NCBI RefSeq assembly: GCF_036320965.1
Contig: NC_092225.1
Coordinates: forward strand, 5,105,511-5,169,510
Length of the DNA stretch: 64,000 nt
DNA from: Panulirus ornatus
Lineage: Eukaryota; Arthropoda; Malacostraca; Decapoda; Palinuridae
Reading direction: 5' to 3'
Shown here: positions 20,080-39,669 of the stretch, piece after piece
How the letters are laid out: every line of letters begins with the position of its first letter
Numbering within the stretch: position 1 is the first letter of the stretch
Made by a program: the position numbers and the translations under genes
The notes under the pieces: generated by a model
Told to the model about the DNA's origin: nothing
The model's input: only the letters and a program-made list of their open reading frames with translations
Database searches by the model: none

Positions 20080-20460
20080 TCAGAAATTTATAGATTAGTG
20101 TGGCAAGAGTAGACGCCATAAAAATGTTTCCAAGAAAAAAAAAAAAGATTTTCATGTAACCAGAAAAGGGAAATGATGTTAGTCGTAGATATGAAGCAAA
20201 TCACCTATCAGGTTTATACTTAAACGTATCTACGGTACTGCTTTCAGTTACTTTAATTGGCAAATCATTCCATTTGTTGACAATGCTGTTGAAGGAAACT
20301 ACTTCTCATTCGAACTAAATCTTTTGCTCAATAGTTTGTATCCATTACTACGAGTAAAATCAGATACGTCTGTCATTATGTACCCTAGAAAAACAAAATC
20401 TTTGAAGCCTTTCACAACTTCATATATGTGTTAGATTATAACTTAGCATTTTTTTTTCTA
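20080..20460 (-). mobile_element. CR1/L2-like LINE, RT C-terminal end (decayed)
   Basis: This is a second copy of the 3' end seen at 17090-17540. Nucleotide words are shared in order: the GTGTGGCAAGAGTA start, GTATCTACGGTACTGCTTTCA and AAATCATTCCAT. The minus-strand translation has more stops. A few residues of the YKLLSKRFSSN type are still visible. Confidence 0.6.
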
Positions 20461-21368
20461 AGCTGAATGAATTTAAGTCATTTAATCGGCTCTCATAGGA
20501 TTTATTTCTCTGTTCGACAATCGTATCAATATCATGCCCTTCTACTCTCTGCATTCTCTGCATTTTTTCAAGATAATAAAGAATTAGCACAATATTCAAG
20601 AGGGAGACGAACCAATGAGCTTTAGAGGGTGAGGATAATTTCCTTGGACTTACACTTGAAAGTTCTGCCTGTGAATCCAAGAACTTTGTTCGTCCTTTTA
20701 CTGTTTCTGTGCGTTGCTTTAGGCGACCAGAGATTTTTAAAGCAAAGTCTTTCTCCTCATTGCCTAATCTAGCTCAACAGAATTCAAGCTGTAGGTTGCT
20801 TTCTCATTTTCATTTCCTCTATATAAGATCTTGTTTTCACTGATACCAAATTCATTAGCTACCTGTCAGTTTGAAGCTACGAAGGTTTCTACTCATGGAG
20901 CTAATAGAAAGATATTCTCTCCACTTAGATACCGTTATGTTAAGATCCCCCACAATGGTCGAATCTTGTTCATTAAGCGTTTCTGCTAACTGACCATAGA
21001 TCTGGCATCTATGCCTGAGACCTACAGGCTAATCCTAATGTCATGTGTTATCACATTGGTGAGAAAGTTTCATAAAACTATTCAGGACGATATTTTGCAG
21101 AAACGTAGTAAAGCATTGTAATGAGTCATGCAGTATAATGAAAAAGTTGTCTGAAACAGTATAGTAAATCTTGGATTTATTAATATAGTGAAGATGTGTG
21201 ACAGAAGTTTAGGATGAAACAGACTGACAAAGAGTGGAAAAAGGAAAAGATCAGCTTCATGATAAAGAGGTACGATGAAACATAATGTTGAAGCATAACA
21301 GTGGCATGGAGAGACGTGTCGAAGCAACGTTGTAGACACAAGGATAAAGTACTATGTTGAATCAGTTT
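20461..21368. other. Unrecognised region
   Basis: No convincing coding region. From about 21090 onward, ATAATGAA and TAGTGAAG words recur. The reverse complement of similar words (TTCATCA, TTCATTAC) occurs at 21660-21790, on the other side of the element at 21369. Confidence 0.4.
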
Positions 21369-21844
21369 AACCCCTTGAGCACGACAGTGAAGTCGTTCAA
21401 CACGACGGCATGACCGTTGAGCAGGACGGATCAATCGTTGAACATGATGGCATGACCCTTGAGCACGACTTGTGACTATTGAACATTATGGTACGGCCCT
21501 TTGATGTGACGGCCTTGCTTCAAGGGCCAGGCCAAAGACCAGGCCGTAGGCTATACCATTGCGTTCAATGGATTTCAGTCCACTTCTCAATCATATTGTT
21601 CAACAGTGGATAGTTTTTTACTTTTTCAACTCACTGCGTCACTTTGCTACTTAAACTCTACTTGAACATCTTGACGTTTCATCATCAGCATTATACTTCT
21701 ACGCTCTGTTTCATCATTATGTTTTGATGTGTCTCTTCATCACGTTACTCTTCCGTTCATCTCAGTTTTCATTACACTGCCCTATTCCTGCAATGAATCA
21801 AACTTGTATCTTTTTATTTCAGTCCACAGTCGGCTCAAGGGGTT
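21369..21844. mobile_element. Candidate MITE-like element with 12-bp TIRs
   Basis: AACCCCTTGAGC at 21369-21380 is the exact reverse complement of GCTCAAGGGGTT at 21833-21844, bounding a 476-bp unit without coding capacity. Inside, the left 130 bp contain recurring TTGAGCACGAC and ACGACGGCATGACC words. Related ends occur near 18085, 18107 and 18942. A target-site duplication could not be fixed, and 12 bp is short enough that the pair could belong to a locally duplicated satellite. Confidence 0.45.
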
Positions 21845-22990
21845 GGTGATTTTAGCTTGTCTTTAAAAAGCAATGATTTACAACACCTGGAAATTTGAAA
21901 GAAAAATCACAGTGCGATATTCTATGACATCTGAATCAGATTTAGTGTCAAGGAAAATAGAAGATAACTTCTTGTCAGTAACATGTGCGACCAGAGATAT
22001 TCTCCTATTGTCACTAATCATGAATATGAATCAGGCTGTAAGCGGATTTACCTGCGTAGCATCTTCCGTTGCTGTCTTGGCAACACCTGACACCAAACTA
22101 ACTAGAAAGCAGAAGGATTTAAACGAAATATCCCTCTTATGGAAATCAGTATATGCAACAGAATTTGTCTTAGATGATTAATAGAAACTTTGTTGATAGG
22201 AACCTGAATTTCGTGGGGAACTGACATCCGTATGATATCTGCTTCGTCTCAACCTGCCGTGTAAACAGGTCGGGTCTAGGTTTGTACCTTGTGGGTTGCC
22301 AACGAAGGTGTATGATTCACACCTACAGACGACTGCTTTTTACCACACTGTAACTAGTCTACCCCCTGAGCTTGCGTCAGCATTAATAAGGATACCTGAT
22401 CGAAAGAGCTTGTTATTCTTGCTGTAGATTCAAGAGATTATATAATGAATTATGGAACCTGCACAGATAGTAGCAAGCGTTTTGTAGGTGTCATCTTTTT
22501 TATAATGTTTGTACAAGCATGTGCTACCGATAAGACATAAAAACAGCTTACGTTCAAATCATTTTGTTAATAATTGAAGGAAACATGATCGGTGCGCTGT
22601 CTATTTATGACTCATCTGATTTCTAGAAAAGTAGGTAACATTTGTGACGAAGATCATTTATGAGAAATGAGTACATCTAGAGCAACTAATTACGAGTACC
22701 TACGAAGAGAATTTTCCATTTGGCAGGGGACTCGTCTGGCTCTTACCGCGAGGAAATCTGGAGTTAATGATAACAAGTCATGTGAGTCATCTGCTGTCAA
22801 ATGTTGTGTGCTGGATGGGAAGTGTGTTTGTGGACTGAATGCCACCAGCTCACGTACATGTGAGGAAATAAGAAAAGACAACAACCTGGGCTAAGGAGGG
22901 GAACTGAAAATGACTGTTGCAGTTTCACTAACTCTCCAATACCCAGGGGACAGTACCTTCCTGGTCAGTGGCTGCCTGCTGCGTAATACC

Positions 22991-22992
<2 letters not shown>
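21845..22992. other. Unrecognised region
   Basis: Open frames of 75-100 codons (21873-22181 and 22667-22894, plus strand) have no motif I recognise. No repeat family is identified. Confidence 0.5.

Positions 22993-23076
<84 letters not shown>
22993..23076. repeat. (GA)n microsatellite
   Basis: 84 bp of uninterrupted GA repeat. It is embedded in a reading frame (22910-23458) that I regard as chance. Confidence 0.98.
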
Positions 23077-23078
<2 letters not shown>

Positions 23079-24274
23079 ATCTCACCCTGATGCCCATAAA
23101 CTTGATAGAACCCATCTATCCGAGAGACCCTTGCCCCATGAGACGCCGTTGCCCCAGGAGAGCCATCAACTTAGAGAACCGATTGCTCCCAAGAGAAACC
23201 ATCACCCCCCAGTGTAACCTTCCGATTACCAAGCTCGACACTGCCTGGGTCCTGTGTGTCAAAGCAGGGCATGTGTTTGGCTGCGGGTGGCAAGGATTCC
23301 CAATTACCGCGACACTGTCGGCAGCTGTGAGCAAAATTCGAAAATATTTCTACCAGAGAAAGTGTATATTGAAAGATACATTGTACCTTCAGTTTATCAT
23401 TACTATTATTATTATTGCTATTGTTATCACCATCATTACTGTCCCTGGGGATAACTAAGTTCGTGATCATTGCTTCAGGAAAAAAAAAATCTTTGGTACA
23501 TACCCATGAGACATGTCGAACTTGTGAAGCAGCAAACACTAGCAGGAGGAGTAGCGGGCAGCAGTGTGCATTCATTTGTGAGTAAAGAGGAACAGTTGTA
23601 AAGTACAGTCTAATCAAATGAGATATTGTCAAGAATACGCACGAACCAGGGAGAGCTTTGCTCGGTTTGAGGCAAGGCGTGTATTGGTTGCAGAGAGTGA
23701 AACCACTTCAGGATAAAATACCAAAGTTGTAATGCAAAAGCTTACATCCTGAGACGTAACGGAGTTAATACAGTGACTGACACATATCGCGGAAGACTCG
23801 GAGTAGGAAGTCTCCACTGTGAGAATGGAGTCAAGGGTTCAGCTTAAAGTAAAGCAAACAGTTGCTTTGACAGTATCAATATCAATATCAGTATCAGTAT
23901 CAATATATATCAGATTCATAATGGAACAGATTGAAATGGTGTACCCGTTCATGTGTATAAGGCAAGAACAGGTGACGACCGATTGGAGAAGGTTTAGCAA
24001 TCCAGCATGGTTTTATATAGCTGTGGTGGAGAGAAAGACACCCCGTTAAGTGGTACGTGAGAAGATCAAAGTGTCATGGGGTGAGCGTTCACGAGACATA
24101 AATTTGAACTTCTTACGTAAGAATTCAAGTATGTCCTTAGGTTTGCTGGAAATGAAGGATAATATGATTAACCTACTGAGACATAACTATAAAGCCAAAA
24201 TCCATGTAACACTAATGGCACATGAAGATATTACTTTAGCCATTACTAATGATACAGCACTGCAACAGTATCCA
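23077..24274. other. Unrecognised region before the gypsy relic
   Basis: A short ATT/ATC trinucleotide patch lies at 23395-23440. The frame 24050-24277 (75 codons) runs up to the Ty3/gypsy RT relic and might be part of its gag-pol region, but it shows no recognisable protease or nucleocapsid motif. Confidence 0.45.
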
Positions 24275-25261
24275 TAGATGTTAGGTGAATCAGTAAGCAA
24301 GTTGACTCTGCCTTATAAAATTAGAATGGATGAATCAGTGACTCCAGTACAATATGCGCCACGTCGAGTTCCGAAAGCTATACGCTTTCAATTGCGAGAG
24401 GAGCTACATCAGTTGGAAGAGTTGAAAATCATTTCTAGAGCTTAAGTGACAACATACTGGTGTCATTAAACGTAAGCTGTGGATTTGTCTTGATCCAGGT
24501 GATCTAAATAAAGCAATTAGACGAGAGCCCTAACTAACCGTTGCCAGTTATTGTGGACATCGTCACAATATTATTGGAAGCACGCGTTTTTACAGCGTAC
24601 AAGTAGAAGGCCAGAGTTTATACTAAACTATACTGATACCCCCTTTGGCAGATATACATAGCTCACGATGCCGTATGGGATCACCTCTGCACCTGAAGTC
24701 TTCCAACGTCACATTCATCAGGAGTTGAAGCTGTAGCTGATTTCATTGTTTATAGATGTGGTAAGACTGAAGAGGAAGTGATTCAGGTCCGTGATAAGAA
24801 ACTGCACCAGTTTTTACTTCGATGGAAGGAAAGCCATATGGCTCTGGTAGTGGAGAAACTTCAGATAATGCTTGGAGAAGTACCTTTTATTGATCATGTA
24901 GTAACACCGGAGGGAGATCATCCTGCATTTCAGAAAGTTAAAGCTTTAAGTAGATGACTATTCCGACTGATGTGTCGGGCGTCCGGTGTTTCCTAGGAAT
25001 GATTCAGTACCCATCAAAGTTTTTGCCTGGGCTAACGGACATAACCACACCATTTTAGGGAACTGAAGAAAAAAATACCACTTGACCGAAGGCTTAACAA
25101 CAATGCTGTGAAGATGCTAAGAGAGCTGTTTCAGCACCGCCCCTTCTAAGTTACTATAGCAATAAAGGACGAGTTTGCTATCCAGAGCGATTCATCACAG
25201 ACTGGACCGGGCGCTGTATTTGTCAAGGAAGGTCTGGTTTCCGTCTCTTGCACTCACAAGT
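24275..25261 (+). mobile_element. Ty3/gypsy pol relic (RT and RNase H), interrupted
   Basis: Scattered frames keep the order of a gypsy pol. PVQYAPRRVPKAI and LREELHQLEELKII (24335-24430) form the pre-RT region. A WICLDPGDLNKAIR word follows near 24480, then DTPFGRYT and MPYGITSAPEVFQRH (24635-24715). Near 24985 is GVRCFLGMIQYPSKFLPGLT, and near 25170 FAIQSDSSQTGPGAVF is the start of RNase H. The YxDD box has been lost. At about 25262 the RNase H sequence stops and an RTE leader begins, so R7 was inserted here. I find no continuation of the gypsy element on the far side. Confidence 0.75.
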
Positions 25262-25264
25262 GTC

Positions 25265-28200
25265 AATATTTTAACTTTCTAAAAGGGGAAACAGATGAAG
25301 GAGTCCCACGGGGAGTGCTCATCCTCCTCGAAGATTCAGACTGGGGAGTCTAAATGTGTGTCGATGTGACCAAGATGAGAAAAAAGGAGAGATAGGTAGT
25401 ATGTTTGAGGAAAGGAACCTGGATGTTTTGGCTCTGGGTGAAACGAAGCTCAAGATGTTAAGGGGAAGAGTAGTCTGGGAATGTCTTGGGAGTAAAGTCA
25501 GGGGTTAGTGAGAGAACAAGAGCATGGGAAAGAGTAGCACTACTCCTGAAACAGGAGTTGTAGCAGTATGTGATTGAGAGTAAGAAAGTAAATTCTAGAT
25601 TGATATGGCTAAAAGTGAAAGTTGATGAAGAGAGATGGGTGATTATTGGTGCATATGCACCTGGGCATGAGAAGAAAGATCATGAGAGGAGAGTGTTTTG
25701 GGAGGAGCTGAATGAGTGTGGTAGTGGTTTTGATGCACGAGACCGAGTTATAGTGATGGGTGATTTGAATGCAAAGATGAGTAATGTGGCTGTTTATGGA
25801 ATAATTGATATACATGGGATGTTCAGTGTTGTAAATGGAAATGAGGAAGACGTTGTAGATTTATGTACTGAAAAAGAACTGGTGATTGGGAAAACCTGAT
25901 TAAAAAAGAGAGATATACATAAGTATACGTATGTAAGTCGGAGAGATGGCCAGAGAGCGTTATTGGATTACGTGTTAATTGACAGGGGCGCGAAAGAGAG
26001 ACTTTTGGATGTTAATGTGCTGAGAGGTGCAACTGGAGGGATGTCTGATCATTACCTTGTGGAGGCGAAGGTGAAGAATTGTAGAGGTTTACAGAAAAGA
26101 AGAGAGAATGTTGGTTTGAAGAGAGTGGTGAGAGTAAGTGAGCTTGGGAAGGAGACTTGTGTGAGGAAGTACCAGGAGAGGCTGAGCACAAAATGGAAAA
26201 AATTGAGAACAAAGGAGGTAAGGGGAGTGGGGGAGGAATGGGATGTATCTAGGGAAACAGTGATGGCTTGCGCAAAAGATTCTTGTGGCATGAGAAGCGT
26301 GGGAGGTGGGCAGATTGGAAAGGGTAGTGAGTGATGGGATGAAGAAGTAAGATTTTTAGTGAAAGAGAAAAGAGAGGCATTTGGACGATTTTTACAGGGA
26401 AATAATGCACATGAGTGGGAGATGTATAAAAGAAAGAGGCAGGAGGTAAAGAGAAAGGTGCAAGAGGTGAAAAAGAGGGTAATTGAGAGTTGGGGTTAGA
26501 GTATCATTAAATTTAAGGGGGAATAAAAAGATGTCTTAGAAGGAGGTAAATAAACTGCGTAAGACAAGGGAACGAATGAGAACTTCAGCGAAGGGGGCTA
26601 ATAGGGAGATGATAACAAGTAGTGGTGATGTGAGGAGATAGAGTGAGTATTTTCTAGGTGTGTTTAATGTGTTTGATGATAGAGTGGCTGATATAGGGTG
26701 TTTTGGTCGAGGTGGTGTGCAAAGTGAGAGGGTGAGGGAAAATGATTTGGTAAACAGAGAAAAGGTAGTAAAAGCTTTGCGTAACATGAAAGCCGGCTAG
26801 GCAAGGGGTTTGGAGGATATTGCAGTGGAATTTATCAAAAAAGGGGGTGACTGTAATGTTGACTGGTTGGAAGGTTATTTAATGTATGTATGATTCATGG
26901 TGAGGTGCCTGAGGATTGGCGGGATGCTTGAATTGTGCCATTGTACAAAGGCAAAGGGACAAAGGTGACTGCTCAAATTACAGAGGTATAAGTTTGTAAA
27001 ATATTCCAGGAAAACTATATATGATAGGGTGAAAGCATGTACAGAACATCAGATTGGGTAGGAGCAGTGTGGTTTCAGAAGTGGTAGAGGATGTGTGGAT
27101 CAGGTGTTTGCTTTGAAGAATGTATGTGAGAAATACTTAGAAAAGCAAATGGATTTGTATGTAGCATTTATGGATCTGGAGAAGGCATATGATAGAGTTG
27201 ATAGAGATGCTCTGTGGAAGTTATTAAGAATATACGGTGTGGGAGGCAAGTTGTTAGAAGCAGTGAAAAGTTTTTATCGAGGATGTAAGGCATGTGTTTG
27301 TGTAGGAAGAGAGGAAAGTGATTGGTTCTCAGTGAATGTAGGTTTGCGGCAGGGGTGTGTGATGTCTCCATGGTTGTTTAGTTTGTTATATGGATGGGGT
27401 TGTTATGGAGGTGAATGCAAGAGTTTTGGAAAGAGTGGCAAGTATGCAGTCTGTTGTAGATGAGAGAGCTTGGGAAGTGAGTCAGTTGTTGTTCGCTGAT
27501 GATACATCGCTGGTGGCTGATTCATGTGAGAAGCTGTAGAAGCTGGTGAGTGAGTTTGGTGGGGTGTGTGAAAGAAGAAAGTTGAGAGTAAATGTGAATA
27601 AGAGCAAGGTTATTAGGTACAGTAGGGTTGAGGGTCAAGTCAATTGGGAGGTAAGCTTGAATGGTGAAAAACTGGAGGAAGTGAAGTGTTTTAGATATCA
27701 GGGAGTGGATTTGGAAGCGAATGGAACCATGGAAGCTGAAATGAATCATAGGGTGGGCGAGGGGGTGAAAATTCTGGGAGCATTGAAGAATGTTTGGAAG
27801 TCGAGAACATTATCTCGGAAAGCAAAAATGGGTATGTTTGAAGGAATAGTGGTTCCAACAATGTTGTATGGTTGCGAGGCGTGGGCTATAGATAGAGTTG
27901 TGCGGAGGAGGGTGGATGTGCTGGAAATGAGATGTTTTAGGACAATATGTTATTTGAGGTGTTCTGATCGATTAAGGAATGATAGGATAAGAGCGATGTG
28001 TGGTAATAAAAAGAGTATGGTTGAGAGAGCAGAAGAGGGTGTTTTGAAATGGTTTGTTCACGTGGAGAGAATTAGTGAGGAAAGATTGACCAAGAGGATA
28101 TATGTGTCAGAGGTGGAAGGAACGAGGAAAAGTGGAAGACCAAATTGGAGGTGGAAAGATGGAGTGAAAAAGATTTTGAGTGATCGGGGCCTGAACATAC

Positions 28201-28465
28201 AGGAGGGTGAAAGGCGTGCAAGGAATAGAATGAATTGGAACGATGTGGTATACCGGGGTCGACGTGCTATCAATAGATTGAACAAGGGCGTGCGAAGCGT
28301 CTGGGGTAAACCATGGAAAGTTCTGTAGGGCTTGGATATGGAAACGGAGCTGTGGTTTCGTTGCATTATTACATGACAGCTAGAGACTGAGTGTGAACAA
28401 ATGTGGCCTTTGTTGTCTTTTCCTAGCGCTACCTCGCGAACATGAAGGGAGAAGGGCTTGTTTTC
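25265..28465 (+). mobile_element. RTE-like LINE R7, near full length, decayed
   Basis: The leader starts at ATATTTTAACTTTCTAAAAG. The endonuclease (25350-26090) has [11 protein letters not shown] and [13 protein letters not shown] intact. The linker (26100-26560) follows, and RT has motif A as FMDLEKAYD (27165), motif B as GLRQGCVMSPWLF (27340) and motif C as LLFADDTSLVA (27490). The last 260 codons (27546-28328) are open through the C-terminus. Frameshifts near 25500, 25900, 26350, 26500-27000 and 27400 and a TAG near 27538 kill it. The 3' UTR is of the long type but stops at 28465, just after its inner GCTACCTCGCG motif, and changes directly into (AT)n. Confidence 0.88.
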
Positions 28466-35475
<7,010 letters not shown>

Positions 35476-35485
35476 TTTCATTTTC

Positions 35486-35740
35486 AACCCTGGGGATAGG
35501 GGAGAAAGAATACTTCCCACGTGTTCCTTGCGTGTCGTAGAAGGCGACTAAAAGAGGAGGGAGCGGGTGGCTGGAAATCCTCCCCTCTCGTTTTTTTTTT
35601 TTTTTTTTTTTTTAATTTTCCAAAGGAAGGAACAGAGAAGGGGGCCTGGTGAGGATATTCCCTCAAAGGCCCAGTCCTCTGTTCTTAACACTACCTCGCT
35701 AATGCGGGAAATGGCGAATAGTATGAAAAAAAGAAAAGAA
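35486..35740 (+). mobile_element. RTE-derived SINE-like element S4
   Basis: This element lies directly downstream of S3 in the same direction. It has the CCCTGGGGATAGGGG head, GAAGGCGACTAAAAG block, poly-T at 35591-35613, body and terminal ACTACCTCGCTAATGCGGG. It ends in GAAAAAAAGAAAAG without a long AT tail and runs into the tail of minus-strand R10 within 20 bp. Confidence 0.82.
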
Positions 35741-35754
35741 ATATTTCATTATAT

Positions 35755-36655
35755 TTTGCTTTGTCGCTGTCTCCCGCGTTAGCGATGTAGCGCAAGGAAA
35801 CAGACTAAAGAATGGCCCAACCCACCCATATACACATGTATATACATACACGTCCACACACTCAAATATACATACGTATACAACTCAACGTATACATATA
35901 TATACACACACAGACATATACATATATAAACATATACATAATTCATCCTGTCTGCCTTTATTTTATTCCCATCGCTAATTCGCCACACATGAAATAACAA
36001 CCCCCTCCCCCCTCATGTGTGCAGGGTAGCACTAGGAAAAGACAACAAAGGCTCCAATCGTTCTCACTCAGTCTCTAGCTGACATATAATAATGTACCGA
36101 AACCACAGCTCCCTTTCCACATCCAGGCCCAACAAAAGTTTCCACGGTTTACCCCAGACGCTTCACATGCCCTGGTTCAATCCTTCGACAGCACGTCGAC
36201 TCCGGGATACCACATCGTTCCAATTCACTCTATTCCTTGCACCCCTTCCACCCTCCTGCATGTTCAGGCCCCAATAGCTCAAAATCTTTTACACTCCATC
36301 ATTCCAAATCCAATTTGGTCTCCCACTTCTCCTTTTTAGCATACAAATCCATTTCCTTTTCTAAGTATTTCTCACATACATTCTACAAAGCAAACACCTG
36401 ATCCACACACTCTCTATCACTTCATGAACCACAATGTTCTTCACCAATCTGATGCTCTGTACATGCCTTCACCCTCTGAATCATTACCCTCCCATGTAGT
36501 TTCCCAGGAATACTCAACAAACTTATACCTGTGTCATTTGAGCCCTCACATTGTATCCCCTTTGCCTTTGTAGAATAGCACTATGCAAGGTTTCCGCCAA
36601 TCCTCAGGCACCTCACCATGGGTGATACATACATTAAATAACCTTTACAACCAGT

Positions 36656-36660
<5 letters not shown>
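35755..36660 (-). mobile_element. RTE-like LINE R10, internally deleted
   Basis: On the minus strand the 5' side (36660) rests on (AT)n and codes for RT from the region before motif A (WQNAC/YKGKGD-type words) to EKEMDLYA. At about 36338 the sequence jumps to GRPNW in the C-terminal domain, omitting motifs A, B and C. A long-type 3' UTR then runs to the terminal stem-loop at 35755-35800. Many substitutions show it is old. Confidence 0.82.
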
Positions 36661-36746
<86 letters not shown>

Positions 36747-36756
36747 GTATATATTC
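36661..36756. repeat. (AT)n microsatellite
   Basis: About 95 bp AT repeat between the 5' end of R10 (minus) and the 3' tail of S5 (minus). It can serve as the tail of S5. Confidence 0.96.
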
Positions 36757-36759
36757 TTT

Positions 36760-36992
36760 TTTTTTCAAACTATTCGCCATCTCCCGCGATAGCAACGTAG
36801 CGTTAAGAACAGATCACTGGGCCTCTGAGGGAATATTCTCACATGACCCCCTTATCTGTTCCTTCTTTTCGAAAATAAAAAAAAAAAAAACGAGAGGGGA
36901 GGATTTTAAGCCCCCCGCCCCCTCCCGTTTTAGTCGCCTTCTACGACACGCAGGGAATACGTGGGAAGTATTCTTTCTCCCCTATCCCCAGG
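36760..36992 (-). mobile_element. RTE-derived SINE-like element S5
   Basis: Reverse complement of the standard element. It has TTCGCCATCTCCCGCGATAG (terminal stem-loop) near 36775, the body, poly-A at 36875-36890 (poly-T in sense), GTCGCCTTCTACGACACG near 36940 and the head at CCCCTATCCCCAGG. Its head touches the 5' end of plus-strand R11 with no spacer. Confidence 0.82.
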
Positions 36993-39012
36993 TCAAGAGA
37001 AAGGTGGAAGAGATGAAAAAGAGGGCAAATGAGAGTTGGGGTGAGAGAGTATCATTAAATTTAAGGGAGAATAAAAAGATGTTTTGCAAGGAGGTAAAGA
37101 AAGTGCGTAAGACAAGGGAGCAAATGGAAACTTCAGTGAAGGGGGCTAATGGGGAGGTGATAACAAGTAGTGGTGATGTGAGAAGGAGATGGAGTGAGTA
37201 TTTTGAAGGTTTGTTGAATGTGTTTGATGAGAGGGTGGCAGATATAGGGTGTTTTGGTCGAGGTGGTGTGCAAAGTGAGAGGGTTAGGGAAAATGATTTG
37301 GTAAATAGAGAAGAGGTAGTAAAAGCTATACGGAAGATGAAAGCCGGCAAGCCAGCAGGTATGGATGGTAATCCAGTGGAATTTATTAAAAAAGGGGGTG
37401 ACTGTATTGTTGACTGGTTGGTAAGGTTATTTAATGTATGTATGACTCATGGTGAGGTGCCTGAGGATTGGCAGAATGCTTGCATAGTGCCATTGTACAA
37501 AGGCAAAAGGGATAAAAGTGAGTGCTCAAATTACATAGGTATAAGTTTGTTGAGTATTCCTGGTAAATTATATGGGAGGGTGGGTATTGATTGAGAGGGT
37601 GAAGGCATGTACAGAGCATCAGACTGGGGAAGAGCAGTGTGGTTTCAGAAGTGGTAGAGGATTTGTGGATCAGGTGTTTCCTTTGAAGAGTGTATGTGAG
37701 AAATACTTAGAAAAGCAAATGGATTTGTATGTAGTATATATGGATCTGGAGAAGGCATATGATAGAGTTGATAGAGATGCTCTGTTGAAGGTATTAAGAA
37801 TACATGGTGTGGGAGGCAAGTTGTTAGAAGCAGTGAAAAGTTTTTATCGAGGATGTAAGGCATGTGTACGTGTAGGAAGAGAGGAAAGTGATTGGTTCTC
37901 AGTGAATGTAGGTTTGCGTCAGGGGTGTGTGATGTTTCCATGGTTGTTTAATTTGTTTATAGATGGGGTTGTTAGGGAGATGAATGCAAGAGTTTTGGAA
38001 ACAGGGAAAAGTATGAAGTCTATTGTGGATGAGAGAGCTTGGGAAGTGAGTCAGTTGTTGTTCGCTGATGATACAGCGCTGGTGGCTGATTCATGTGAGA
38101 AACTGCAGAAGCTGGTGACTGAGTTTAGCAAAGTGTGTGAAAGAAGAAAGTTAAGAGTAAATGTGAATAAGAGCAAGGTTATTAGGTACAGTAGGGTTTA
38201 GGGTCAAGTTAATTGGGAGGTAAATTTGAATGGAGAAAAACGGGAGGAAGTAAAGTGTTTTAGATATCTGGGAGTGGATCTGGCAGCGGATGGAACCATG
38301 GTAGCGGAAGTGGATCATAGGGTGGGGGAGGGGGCAAAAATCCTGGGAGCCTTGAAGAATGTGTGGAAGTCAAGAACATTATCTCGGAAAGCAAAAATGG
38401 GTATGTTTGAAGGAATAGTGGTTCCAACAATGTTGTATGGTTGCGAGGCGTGAGCTATGGATAGAGTTGTGCGCAGTAGGGTGGATGTGCTGGAAATGAG
38501 ATGTTTGAGGACAATGTGTGGTGTGGGGTGGTTTGATCGAGTAAGTAACGTAAGGGTAAGAGAGATGTGTGGAAATAAAAAGAGCGTGGTTGAGAGAGAA
38601 GAGGGTGTTTTGAAATGGTTTGGGCACATGGAGAGAATGAGTGAGGACAGATTGACCAAGAGGATATATGTGTCGGAGGTGGAGGGAACGAGAAGAAGTG
38701 GGAGACCAAATTGGAGGTGGAAAGATGGAGTGAAAAAGATTTTCTGTGATCGGGGCCTGAACATGCAGGAGGGTGAAAGCAGGGCAAGGAATATAGTGTA
38801 TTGGATCGATGTGTTATACCGGGGTTGACTTACTGTCAGTGGATTGAATCAGGGCATTTGAAGCGTCTGGGGTAAACCATGGAAAGCTGTGTAGGTATGT
38901 ATATTTGCGTGTGTGGACGTGTATGTATATACATGTGTATGGGGGTGGGTTGGGCCATTTCTTTCGTTTGTTTCCTTGCGCTACCTCCCAAACGCGGGAG
39001 ACAGCGATAAAG

Positions 39013-39015
<3 letters not shown>
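36993..39015 (+). mobile_element. RTE-like LINE R11, 5'-truncated
   Basis: The copy starts in the charged linker before RT (TCAAGAGAAAGGTGGAAGAG), next to the head of S5 rather than on (AT)n. RT motifs are present: [29 protein letters not shown] and [14 protein letters not shown] 4-bp insertion near 37580 (GGGTGGGTATTGATT) shifts the frame. TAG at 38199-38201 and TGA near 38452 (TGG in sister copies) are nonsense changes, and 3 bp are deleted in the VERAEEGV codons. It has a short-type 3' UTR and terminal stem-loop at 38977-39008. Confidence 0.9.

Positions 39016-39087
<72 letters not shown>
39016..39087. repeat. (TA)n microsatellite
   Basis: About 72 bp TA repeat, the tail of R11. Confidence 0.97.
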
Positions 39088-39090
<3 letters not shown>

Positions 39091-39548
39091 GAATCGGGAA
39101 CCTTTGCAACACAAACCTCGCCAGGTGGTAGAGTTTCCCGCAGTGTATCGAGACAGACTTCCCCAGAACTTTTTTATAAAGGGGAAGTAAATGTTTATAG
39201 TTGTGTTACTGGAGTGATAGTTTTCATATTTGGTGTTTTGACAAGAAAATAGTGAAATTGGAGGAAAATGTAGCTTAGACATTGAAGCTTATTGATACAG
39301 TGGTTAAATTGATGAGAACTGCTATTGACGTTTGTGTAAATAAATTATACGTCTCCTTTTTCCATAGCCAGAGGTTGAACCATTATGTGACACATTTTTT
39401 CATTCATTTCAAGCTAGAAGTTTCAGTTTTCTAAATTGTTTCTTGCATTTTTTTTATATGTATATATATGTATATGTGTGTGTGTGTGTATATGTGCGTG
39501 TGTATGTGTGTGTGTGTGTATGTGTATATGTATATATATATGTATATT
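39088..39548. other. Unrecognised spacer ending in TG/TA-rich tract
   Basis: 39088-39450 has no coding or repeat signal I recognise. 39455-39548 is a mixed GTGTGT/TATATG tract on which R12 begins. Confidence 0.6.
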
Positions 39549-39669
39549 ATCCCTGGGGATAGGGGTGAAAGAATACTTCCCACGTATTCCTCGCGTGTCG
39601 TAGAAAGCGACTAGAGGGGACGGGAGCGGGGGGCCAGAAATCCTCCCCTCCTTGTAATAACTTTCTAAA

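Noticed and set aside
22910..23458. 182-codon frame containing an Arg-Glu run
   Set aside because: The run is the (GA)n microsatellite. The flanks show no motif or conserved start.
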